From positions 4,464,001 through 4,528,000 of the forward strand of contig OY729512.2 of assembly GCA_963422445.2 (NCBI GenBank): 64,000 nucleotides of DNA, read 5' to 3'. Origin of the DNA: G963422445 sp963422445. Its GTDB lineage: Bacteria; Pseudomonadota; Alphaproteobacteria; Thalassobaculales; Thalassobaculaceae. The notes under the pieces were generated by a model that saw only the letters and a list, made by a program, of their open reading frames with translations, was not told the origin of the DNA and searched no databases. The first letter of the stretch is position 1. Each line of letters opens with the position of its first letter. Of this stretch, positions 53,762 through 62,239 are shown piece by piece. Both the position numbers and the translations under genes were made by a program.

Positions 53762-54839
53762 GGGATTGTCTGAACAACCTCGTTTTTCCGGGTATACGGG
53801 TGGCGTGGCCCGTGGGTGAAACGCCAGAGCTCATCGCGGACGTGTTGTTGCGCTAGGAAACGGAGATTTCGATGCCCGAGCAGCACGGCGATGCGTTGCG
53901 TGGTCTTCGTCAGCCTCCGATAGCGCACCTTCGCGTAGCCGAAGTGGCGCTTTACATACAGGAACGGATGCTCCACCTTGGCCCGAACCGACGCCTCTCC
54001 GCCGCCGCCGGGCCCGCCTTGTCCAGCCCCCGGCGCTTGCCGGGCTTCATCGCCACCTCCCAGTCCACGTCCGTGTACCGGTTCTCCGCGCGCTTGTCCA
54101 CCCCCTGATAGCCCGCGTCACCCCACACCTGCTCCTCGCCCCCGTGCAACAGCGCGTGCGCCGTCGCCACATCCGAGACATTCGCCGGCGTCGTCTCCAC
54201 GCTGTGCGTCAAGCCCGACTGCGCATCCACCCCGATGTGCGCCTTCATCCCGAAATGCCACTGATTGCCCTTCTTCGTCTGATGCATCTCCGGGTCCCGC
54301 TCGCCCTTGCGGTTCTTCGTCGACGACGGCGCGGCAATGAGACTCGCGTCCACGATCGTCCCCTTGCTCAAGCGGTGTCCGAGAGAGGCCAGATGTGCGT
54401 TGATCTCCTCGAACAGCGTCTCACCCAGACCATGCGTCTCCAGCAAGTGGCGGAAATGCAGGATCGTCGTCTCGTCAGGCAGCGCACCCGAGAGGCGCAA
54501 CCCCACAAACCGCCGTACCGACTCCACCTCGTAGAGCAGGTCCTCCATCCCAAGGTCGCTCAGATTGTAGAACAGCTGCAACGCTGTGCACCCGCAGCAT
54601 CACGCTCAGCGGATAAGGCCGCCGACCGCGACCGGCCTTCGGGTAGAACGGCTCGATGCGGGCCTCCAGTCGCTCCCAGGGAACCAGCCCGTCCATCGTC
54701 TCGAGAAAGACCTCGCGCCGCGTCCGACGCGTCTTCAGGTCGTGCTCCAGCTCCGCAGACATCGCTTGCTCCATGACTCGCATTCCACTCCGTCACCAAA
54801 AAACCAATTGTGCCAAAACCGACTTGTTCAGACAATCCC
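53762..54839 (-). mobile_element. IS5-type insertion sequence with broken transposase
   Basis: A 1,078-bp element with perfect 16-bp ends GGGATTGTCTGAACAA and its complement, flanked by TA. The transposase is spread over three frames on the minus strand: N-terminus 54783-54590 (LETMDGLVPWERLEARIEPF), centre 54581-53980 (LYEVESVRRFVGLRLSGALP, GTIVDASLIAAPSSTKNRKG, KAHIGVDAQSGLTHSVETTP) and C-terminus near 53975-53790 (VKRHFGYAKVRYRRLTKTTQ). This is an IS5/IS1031-like layout. The frameshifts near 54585 and 53975 make it inactive. Confidence 0.85.
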
Positions 54840-54923
54840 TAAGGCCACTTCGTTCAAAATGAGATCTGTGATGGATCCGCGACAATCCGAAGGTCTGGTG
54901 TCTGGGATCACTCAGTTTCGCTA

Positions 54924-56189
54924 GTGGATTGATCGTTATAGATATATCCATTAACCGCTTATGCACGTGGCTCCGGTGGCACACGATGTTGCCCCCGATG
55001 TCGACTATTCCCGGCACGCCAAACGCTACATGTGCGTTTCACCGGAGCCACGTGCATAAGCAGTATCCATTATTGTGTTCTTCTGATTTGTCGATCACGG
55101 AAGTCTGCAGGATACGCCCTGGTGTTTCATTCACGCTCACTTCAGGCGACCGGCGTCGCCTTGAAACGGTTGTCTCGGACCCGAAGCGCCCGCAGAAGCA
55201 CGTCTGGCGGGCGCGCATCGTTCTTCTGAGCGACGACGGGCTCGGCAGGATGGCCATCATGAGAGAGACCGGCAAGGCGAGAAGAACAGTGTCCGGCGCT
55301 GGCAGGACCACTTCTATGGACGAAGGTGTGGACGGACTTCTGCGGGACAGGACGCGTCCGCCGGGCAAGACGCCTCCGGCTCCTGAGCCGGTGGCGAAGA
55401 TCGTAGAGTTGACCCACACCTCGCCGCCTCACGCGGCGACCCACTGGACGCTGCGGGCGATGGCGAAGGCTGTGGGGGTGCCGCTTCGAAGATCTGGACG
55501 GTCTGGCAGGCGCATGGCCTGATGCCGCACCGCTGGCGGCAGTTCAAGCTTTCGAACGATCCCGCCTTCGTCGAGAAGCTGACCGATATCCTCGGCCTCT
55601 CCGTTGCGCCGCCGGCTCACGCGGTCGTGCTGTCGATTGACACGTCGCACAGTCAGGCACGCGACCGCACACAGCCCGGCCTGCCGCTGAAGAAAGGCCG
55701 CGGCGCCACCATGACACATGATTACAAGCGCAACGGCACGACGACGCTGTTTGCCGTTCTGACCGTACTCGACAGCACGGTCATCGGCCAGCACGCCAGT
55801 CGGCATCGCCACCAGGAGTTCCCGAGATTCCGCAACCACATCGCGCGCACGATACCCGCCGGCGTCCCGGTCCATGCCATCCTCGACAACGACGCCACTC
55901 ACAAGCACAAGGACGTCCGGGTCTGGCTCGCACGCCATCCGCGCTGGACCGTCCACGTCACCCCCACATCGAGCGCGTGACTGAACGCGCTCGAAGGCGT
56001 CTTCGCCAAGCGACACGACGCCGTCTCAAATACGGCGTCTTCCGCTCCGTATGCGAACTCCAGGACGCCATCCGCCACGTCATCGACGAACACAACACCA
56101 CCGAAGCCAGGCCCTTCGTCTGGACCGCCGATCCCGATACCATCATCGCCGCAAGAAAAAAGGGGGTCTAAACGTTGGAATCAATACAC
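54924..56189 (+). mobile_element. IS630 family insertion sequence, copy 2, with a MITE inside
   Basis: Ends GTGGATTGATCG (54924) and AATCAATACAC (56189) are flanked by TA at 54922-54923 and 56190-56191. It is the same IS as 31488-32618. The 111-bp MITE is inserted in its left leader, 30 bp from the end. The transposase shows its own lesions: frame changes near 55290 and 55480, an AGC GCG TGA stop at 55978 (SSA then stop, where copy 1 has SSAWLNALEG), and a shift near 56010. Conserved pieces include VLSIDTSHSQARDRTQPGLP and HAILDNDATHKHKDVRVWLA. Confidence 0.88.
54954..55064. repeat. 111-bp MITE, copy C
   Basis: A 111-bp element starting ACCGCTTATGCACGTGGC and ending with the inverted copy (one or two mismatches at the right tip). 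It is flanked by ATCCATTA at 54946-54953 and 55065-55072. The core is the reverse complement of that at 26781-26840. It inserted into IS630 copy 2, whose uninterrupted leader sequence is seen in copy 1 at 31500-31530. Confidence 0.9.
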
Positions 56190-56191
56190 TA

Positions 56192-56582
56192 GAGTCCGGT
56201 GACATCTGCCGGGCGCATGCCATCAATATCCACCCCAAGCCCACGATGACGCTCACCAGGAAACGACACGAGATGTCGAGCCAAACTCAATCTGGCAATC
56301 CGACCAGTCCGATTGCCATTTCTGTCAATGCCTGGCACCCGCCAGGCCCCGTTACCCTGAGCCGACAACAAGATTTGCAAAGCCAACCCCTCCACACCCG
56401 GCCAGACTTGCGGAAACCTCGCCATCAGGGAAGATGTTTTCGGTTGCCCAGCGGTCGTTAGGGTCCAGCGCGCAGTGAAGCCATGACATCCTGGCGGAAT
56501 CGTGGCAGTCTTCGGCCGCCCCGATGTCCGGCCGACGAGCCGACCAGCACCGGACTGCCCGACAAAGGATGAATGTACCGCT
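56192..56582. other. Intergenic region, no gene seen
   Basis: About 390 bp lie between the IS630 copy and metC. No recognisable gene; an AAAGGA ribosome-binding site for metC lies near its right end. Confidence 0.5.
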
Positions 56583-57779
56583 ATGCCCCGATCACGCACA
56601 CACGCCGTGCGGACCCGAATTGCCCATGCCGGCAGGCAGCCGCATGACAATCACGGTGTTGTCAATCCGCCCGTCTATCACGCCTCCACAATCCTGCAGT
56701 CCTCGCTCGACAAGTTCGAGGCTGCGCGCCGTCCCGACTGGACCGGTTACAGATACGGACGCGCCGGCACCCCGACCAGCCGGGCCTTCGAGGAGGCGGT
56801 ATCCGAACTTTATGGAGCTGCCGGCACCGTCGCGGTGTCCTCCGGTCTGGCGGCGGTCACCAACGGTCTGCTCACCTGCGTGCGATCAGGCGACCACATC
56901 CTGATGACCGACAACGTCTACGGTCCGGCGCGACGATTCGCCAATCAGTTCCTGGAACGATTCGGGGTCGAGACAACTTTCTTCGATCCCGGCATCGGCC
57001 GCAAAATCGGCTCCCTGTTTCAGGACAACACTGTCGCTGTCTACGCCGAAGCACCCGGATCCCAGACCTTCGAAATGTCCGATATTCCGGCTCTCGCCGA
57101 AGCCGCCCATGCCCGCGACGCCGCCCTCCTCATGGACAACACCTGGGCCAGCGCTCTGTATTTCGACCCCCTGGCCCATGGCGTCGACATCGTCATCGAA
57201 GCCGTAACCAAATATATCTGCGGCCATTCCGACGTGATGATGGGCATCATCGTCGCCAACGAAGACTGGGCCGCGGCTGTCCGTGACATGGCGAAAATGA
57301 ATGGCGATTCATGCGGTCCGGACGACCTTTATCTTGCGCAACGCGGATTGCGGACCGCCGCCGTCAGGATGGCGCAGAATCAGGCAAACGGATTCGCCCT
57401 CGCCAATTGGCTGAAAACCCGACCCGAAGTCAAGCGGGTCCTTCATCCCGGACTCTCCGACGACCCCGGCCACGCAATCTGGAAACGTGACTTTACCGGA
57501 GCCAGCGGCCTGTTTTCCTTCGTGTTGCAGGACGGATACCCGCGCCCGGCCCTCGCCGCGATGCTGGACGGACTCGAACTCTACGGCATGGGCGCGAGTT
57601 GGGGCGGTTTCGAAAGCCTGATCGTTCCGGCCGACCCGCGAACCTACCGGACGGCAACGACATGGGACGAACCGGGTCAACTGCTGCGGGTCCATGCCGG
57701 CCTCGAGGATATCGACGATCTGATCGCGGATCTCGCCGCCGGTCTCGACCGGCTCACAAGCGTTGCAGCCTCGGCCTGA
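56583..57779 (+). CDS. metC: Cystathionine beta-lyase
   Basis: A 398-residue Cys/Met-metabolism PLP enzyme. The N-terminus RTRIAHAGRQP and VVNPPVYHASTIL, the YRYGRAGTPTSRAFEEAV stretch, the substrate/PLP motif MDNTWASALYFDPLAHG and the PLP lysine K210 in EAVTKYICGHSDVMMG are all typical of bacterial cystathionine beta-lyase (MetC), which makes homocysteine, pyruvate and ammonia. Close relatives act on other thioethers, so specificity is inferred. The start at 56583 fits the family; the frame upstream is unconserved. Confidence 0.9.
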   Translation: MPRSRTHAVRTRIAHAGRQPHDNHGVVNPPVYHASTILQSSLDKFEAARRPDWTGYRYGRAGTPTSRAFEEAVSELYGAAGTVAVSSGLAAVTNGLLTCVRSGDHILMTDNVYGPARRFANQFLERFGVETTFFDPGIGRKIGSLFQDNTVAVYAEAPGSQTFEMSDIPALAEAAHARDAALLMDNTWASALYFDPLAHGVDIVIEAVTKYICGHSDVMMGIIVANEDWAAAVRDMAKMNGDSCGPDDLYLAQRGLRTAAVRMAQNQANGFALANWLKTRPEVKRVLHPGLSDDPGHAIWKRDFTGASGLFSFVLQDGYPRPALAAMLDGLELYGMGASWGGFESLIVPADPRTYRTATTWDEPGQLLRVHAGLEDIDDLIADLAAGLDRLTSVAASA

Positions 57780-58096
57780 ACCGGATCGGGCCCGCCAGTC
57801 CATCCTGTCGCGAACCGATGGGCGCCATGCAACCCTGGTACCGCCCGACCCGGGATACTGAATTTGACCACAGCTATCCGGCCGACATGCGTTGACATCC
57901 ACGCCTGAGCACCGACGCCAGACCATTCGTGCAATGCCGGTGATCATGCGTGACGCAGACATCACAACCCGCCGGCGATGCCGCCGGACCTTGTCGCGAC
58001 ACCTAACATGATTCCTCCTGACCATAGTCTAGAATCGCGCAAGCGGTTGACCTCGTCAGCAGGATTTAGTCTATATGTTGGGGACTGGAGGATCGA
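57780..58096. other. Intergenic region upstream of parC
   Basis: About 317 bp with no recognised gene. The parC promoter should be here; GGAGG at 58086-58090 is the parC ribosome-binding site. Confidence 0.5.
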
Positions 58097-60316
58097 ATGA
58101 CGATGCTATCGGCTGATATTCAGGAAACCCGGCTCGCCGACGCGTTGAGCGAACGCTACCTCGCCTATGCGCTCTCGACGATTATGGCGCGCTCGCTGCC
58201 GGATGTCCGCGACGGTCTGAAACCGGTCCATCGCCGTCTGCTTTATGCCATGCGCCAACTGCGGTTGGCACCGAATGAAGCCTTCAAGAAATCCGCCCGC
58301 GTCGTCGGCGATGTCATGGGCAAGTTCCACCCCCATGGCGATGTCGCCATCTATGACGCGATGGTTCGCCTCGCGCAGGATTTTGCGCAACGCTATCCGC
58401 TGGTCGATGGTCAGGGCAATTTCGGGAACATCGACGGCGATAACGCTGCGGCCATGCGTTACACCGAGGCGCGCCTGACCGCCGTAGCCGAACTGCTTCT
58501 AGACGGCATCGACCAGGATGCAGTCGACTTCCGCGATACCTATGACGGCGAGGGCGAGGAACCGGTGGTCCTGCCCGCCGCCTTTCCCAACCTGCTGGCC
58601 AATGGCTCCCAAGGGATCGCCGTCGGTATGGCGACCTCGATCCCGCCGCATAACGTCGACGAGATCTGCGCCGCCCTGTTGCATCTGGTCAAACACCCGA
58701 ACGCGGCGGTCGAAACCCTGGTCAACCTGGTTCCCGGTCCCGATTTCCCGACCGGCGGCGTTCTTGTCGAGCCGCGCGAATCTGTTATCGAATCCTACCG
58801 GACTGGCCGTGGCAGTTTCCGTCTGAGAGCCCGGTGGCAGGTCGAAAAAGGCCGATCCGGCACCTATCGCATCGCCGTCACCGAGATCCCGTACCAAGTC
58901 AAGAAGTCGCAACTGGTCGAAAAACTCGCCGAACTCATGGAATCGCGGAAGGCGACCCTGCTGGGCGATATCCAGGACGAATCGGCCGAGGATCTGCGCC
59001 TGGTCCTCGAACCGAAAAGCCGTAATGTCGACCCGGTAGTCCTTATGGAAAGCCTGTTTAGGATTTCCAAGCTCGAAGAGCGTATCTCGCTGAATCTGAA
59101 CGTGCTCGATGCCACCCACACGCCGCGCGTCATGCCCCTGCGTGATGCACTGCGAGCGTTTCTCGATCATCGATACGTCGTCCTGATCCGCCGGTCGAAA
59201 CACCGGCTCGGCAAGATCGAACACCGGCTCGAAGTACTCGCCGGATATCTCGTTGCCTATCTGAATATCGACGAGGTTATCGCAATCATCCGGGAGAACG
59301 ATGATCCGAAGGCCGAAATGATACTGCGATGGGATCTTTCCGAAATCCAGGCCGAGGCCATCCTCAATATGCGCCTGCGAGCATTGCGCCGTCTTGAGGA
59401 GATCGAAATCCGCCGCGAACACGACGAACTGACAGCGGAGCAGAAGGATCTTGAGGCGCTGCTGCAGGATGAGCCCCGGTGCTGGAAAATCATCGGGCAC
59501 GAAATCGGTAACTGGCGCAAACAATTCGGCAAGAACACCAAACTTGGCCGCCGGCGAACCGAGATCGGCGACGCGCCGGATCAGTTCACCCTTCCGGCCG
59601 AAGCCGTGGTCGAGCGCGAGCCGATCACTATCATCTGTTCCGAGAAAGGCTGGATCCGTGCCGTCAAGGGCCATCTCAGGGACGATTCGGCGCTCAAATT
59701 CAAGGATGGCGACGGGCCGCGGTTCCTGTTACAGGCCCAGACAACCGACCGGCTTCTCCTCTTCGCATCGAACGGCCGTTTCTTTACGCTGCCGGCTGAT
59801 AAACTGCCGCGCGGACGCGGGCATGGTGAACCGCTGCGCCTCATGATTGATCTGGCCGACGATCACGATGTGGCAGCCCTGGTCCTGCATGCTCCCGGGT
59901 TGCGATTCCTGCTCTCCTCCGATGACGGGCGGGGCTTCGTGGTTGCATCCGACGATGTCGTGGCCCAGACAAAGACCGGACGGCAGGTGATGACCCCGGG
60001 ACCGGGCGCGAGAGCGACGATCTGCGTGCACGCCGATCGCGACACGGTCGCGGTCGTCGGCCGCAACCGCAAGCTTCTGGTGTTCCCGCTGGAAGAAATT
60101 CCGAGCCTCACAAAGGGCAAGGGTGTCATCCTGCAACGCTATCCCGACAGTAAACTGGCTGATATCAAGGTGTTCGATGCGACGGACGGTATCACATGGC
60201 GCCTGACCGGCGGCCGCCAGCGCACCGAAGGCAATCTCTCGAAATGGACCGGCAAGCGCGGTACGACCGGACGCGATGTTCCGACCGGTTTCCCGCGCCC
60301 GCCCCGTTTCACCTGA
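58097..60316 (+). CDS. parC: DNA topoisomerase IV subunit A
   Basis: A 739-residue type IIA topoisomerase A subunit, which unlinks replicated chromosomes together with ParE. The catalytic Tyr122 is in AAMRYTEARLT. The winged-helix start reads LPDVRDGLKPVHRRLLYAM, and the quinolone-region loop HPHGDVAIYDAMVRLAQ has Val83 where many ParC/GyrA proteins have Ser. The coiled-coil tower (LRALRRLEEIEIRREHDELT) and a C-terminal beta-pinwheel with degenerate repeats follow. The length is usual for alphaproteobacterial ParC. GyrA is less likely because the C-terminal GyrA box is not seen. Confidence 0.93.
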   Translation: MTMLSADIQETRLADALSERYLAYALSTIMARSLPDVRDGLKPVHRRLLYAMRQLRLAPNEAFKKSARVVGDVMGKFHPHGDVAIYDAMVRLAQDFAQRYPLVDGQGNFGNIDGDNAAAMRYTEARLTAVAELLLDGIDQDAVDFRDTYDGEGEEPVVLPAAFPNLLANGSQGIAVGMATSIPPHNVDEICAALLHLVKHPNAAVETLVNLVPGPDFPTGGVLVEPRESVIESYRTGRGSFRLRARWQVEKGRSGTYRIAVTEIPYQVKKSQLVEKLAELMESRKATLLGDIQDESAEDLRLVLEPKSRNVDPVVLMESLFRISKLEERISLNLNVLDATHTPRVMPLRDALRAFLDHRYVVLIRRSKHRLGKIEHRLEVLAGYLVAYLNIDEVIAIIRENDDPKAEMILRWDLSEIQAEAILNMRLRALRRLEEIEIRREHDELTAEQKDLEALLQDEPRCWKIIGHEIGNWRKQFGKNTKLGRRRTEIGDAPDQFTLPAEAVVEREPITIICSEKGWIRAVKGHLRDDSALKFKDGDGPRFLLQAQTTDRLLLFASNGRFFTLPADKLPRGRGHGEPLRLMIDLADDHDVAALVLHAPGLRFLLSSDDGRGFVVASDDVVAQTKTGRQVMTPGPGARATICVHADRDTVAVVGRNRKLLVFPLEEIPSLTKGKGVILQRYPDSKLADIKVFDATDGITWRLTGGRQRTEGNLSKWTGKRGTTGRDVPTGFPRPPRFT

Positions 60317-60665
60317 TCGCGATAGCGTTGCAGGATGACGTCAGTGTCACCTGGCAACAATCAGACCGCTGACCAAGCTCCGGCCCGTCATGACCGCAGG
60401 CCACCGTATCGGGCAGGGCTGCAACACCGCACGGTCTTGCATTCCGAGGCCGGGGTCGCGTATAGGCCAATGGCGTGACGGGATCCGGTGCCCGGACGGC
60501 ATTGCGGGAGGGCCGCGCGAACGATATCGTTCGCCATGTCTTCGCCGCGGAACGCGGAATGGCAGCCTTGCAAGACGGGTCAACAATGGAAGGATGCTCG
60601 GTGACAATCATTGACAGGCGGCATCGCCGCCCGACGCCGCGTCGGATGCGCAAGACTGTGTGATC
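60317..60665. other. Intergenic region upstream of the sox operon
   Basis: About 350 bp with no recognised gene. It should contain the promoter of the sarcosine oxidase operon. Confidence 0.5.
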
Positions 60666-61922
60666 ATGGCCGAATATTCGATCTTCAGCCTGATTGGCAA
60701 TTCTCTGACCGGGCACGCGAACTGGCGTCGGGCCTGGCGCGATCCGGAACCACGCAAACATTACGATGTCATTATCGTCGGCGGCGGCGGTCACGGCCTT
60801 GCCAGCGCCTTCTATCTCGCCAAAAGCTACGGCCTCCGCAATATCGCGGTCCTCGAAAAAGGCTGGCTTGGCGGCGGAAACACCGGACGCAACACGACGA
60901 TCGTACGCTCGAACTACATGCTCGACGAGAACGCGCTGTTTCTCGAGATGTCTTTGAAGCTCTGGGAGCAGTTGAGCCATGAATTAAACTTCAATATCAT
61001 GTTCAGTCAGCGCGGCGTCATCAATCTTGCGCATTCCGATGCCCAGATGGACATGTTTGCCCGGCGCGGCAACTCGATGCAGCTGAACGGCATCGACGGC
61101 GAACTTCTCGACCAAGCACAAGTCCGTAAACTACTCCCGTATCTCGACTACAGCCGTGAAGCGCGGTTTCCGATCTACGGCGCCCTGATACAGCCGCGTG
61201 GCGGCACGGCACGGCACGACGCCGTCGCGTGGGGCTTCGCGCGCGGCGCCGACCGCCTCGGAGTCGACATCATTCAAAACTGCGAGGTTCTCGGGTTTAA
61301 GCAGAGCGGAAACCGGGTGACCGCCGTCGAGACCACGCGCGGCGTGATCGGGTGCGGCAAAGTCGGCCTTGCAGTTGCCGGCAACACCGGGCTTCTTGCT
61401 GCCAGACTCGGCATCAGGCTGCCGATCGAAAGTCATGTCCTGCAGGCCTTCGTGACCGAACCGCTGAAACCCCTGATCGATCATGTCGTCACATACGGCG
61501 TCGGGCATTTTTACATCAGCCAGTCCGACAAGGGCGGTCTGGTTTTCGGCGGTGACATCGACATGTACAATTCCTACGCCCAGCGTGGGAACCTCCCCGC
61601 AATAGAACACGTCATCAGCGCCGGCATGGCGATGATTCCGGGCTTGTCCCGCTTGCGTGTACTGCGCCATTGGGGCGGTCTGGTCGACATGTCGATGGAT
61701 GGCAGCCCGATCGTTGGCAAATCCCCAATCGACAATCTCTATCTCAGTTGTGGCTGGTGTTATGAAGGGTTCAAGGCGACGCCCGGCTCCGGTTGGGTCT
61801 TCGCCCATACCATCGCCAATGACGAACCGCATGATCTGATCGCCAACCACAGCCTCGACCGGTTTGCCCGCGGCCGCACGATCGACGAACGCGGGACCGG
61901 CCCCTACCCGAATCGGCATTAG
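60666..61922 (+). CDS. soxB: Sarcosine oxidase subunit beta
   Basis: A 418-residue flavoprotein of the DAO family. The dinucleotide-binding motif DVIIVGGGGHGLASAFYLAK lies at about residues 32-51. The covalent-FMN and active-site region of SoxB proteins follows (GNTGRNTTIVRSNYMLDENA). The end reads GLVDMSMDGSPIVGKSPIDN and YEGFKATPGSGWVFAHTIAN. With alpha, gamma and delta subunits it oxidises sarcosine to glycine and formaldehyde (or methylene-THF). An in-frame GTG at 60660 is an alternative start. It is the first gene of soxBDA. Confidence 0.93.
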   Translation: MAEYSIFSLIGNSLTGHANWRRAWRDPEPRKHYDVIIVGGGGHGLASAFYLAKSYGLRNIAVLEKGWLGGGNTGRNTTIVRSNYMLDENALFLEMSLKLWEQLSHELNFNIMFSQRGVINLAHSDAQMDMFARRGNSMQLNGIDGELLDQAQVRKLLPYLDYSREARFPIYGALIQPRGGTARHDAVAWGFARGADRLGVDIIQNCEVLGFKQSGNRVTAVETTRGVIGCGKVGLAVAGNTGLLAARLGIRLPIESHVLQAFVTEPLKPLIDHVVTYGVGHFYISQSDKGGLVFGGDIDMYNSYAQRGNLPAIEHVISAGMAMIPGLSRLRVLRHWGGLVDMSMDGSPIVGKSPIDNLYLSCGWCYEGFKATPGSGWVFAHTIANDEPHDLIANHSLDRFARGRTIDERGTGPYPNRH

Positions 61923-61933
61923 GAGTTGTTGTG

Positions 61934-62239
61934 ATGATCCGGATCAATTGTCCCTGGTGCGGTCTGCGTGATCACTCCGAGTTCAACTATATCGGTGATG
62001 CCAACCGGGTCCGACCCGACGACCCGGCCGCGGCGTCAGCCGAAGACTGGCACGACTTCGTCTACCTTCGTGACAATCCCCGCGGCCCGCATCTTGAATT
62101 CTGGCAGCACGTATCGGGATGCCGCAGCTTTCTCAAGGTCTTCCGCGATACGCTGACGCACGAGGTTTTAGCCGTCGGGCGGCCAGGTGATGACCTTGAC
62201 GTCAACGATCCGTCCACGTCAGTCCGAGCCGTGCCGTGA
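61934..62239 (+). CDS. soxD: Sarcosine oxidase subunit delta
   Basis: A 101-residue protein begins MIRINCPWCGLRDHSEFNYI, with the CPWC zinc-binding pair and a later Cys/His set (FWQHVSGCRSFLKVFRDTLT) that complete the zinc site of SoxD. It is the small structural subunit of heterotetrameric sarcosine oxidase. An in-frame GTG sits one codon before the ATG. The gene lies 11 bp after soxB, and its stop overlaps the soxA start. Confidence 0.93.
   Translation: MIRINCPWCGLRDHSEFNYIGDANRVRPDDPAAASAEDWHDFVYLRDNPRGPHLEFWQHVSGCRSFLKVFRDTLTHEVLAVGRPGDDLDVNDPSTSVRAVP

Noticed and set aside
26756..55064. CRISPR repeats (recurrent palindromic 24-mers)
   Set aside because: The recurrent sequence occurs in isolated pairs as inverted repeats with target duplications, not as a regular array with spacers; no cas gene is present.
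58499..59674. 391-residue minus-strand frame opposite parC
   Set aside because: Shadow frame inside a well-conserved gene, no motif of its own.
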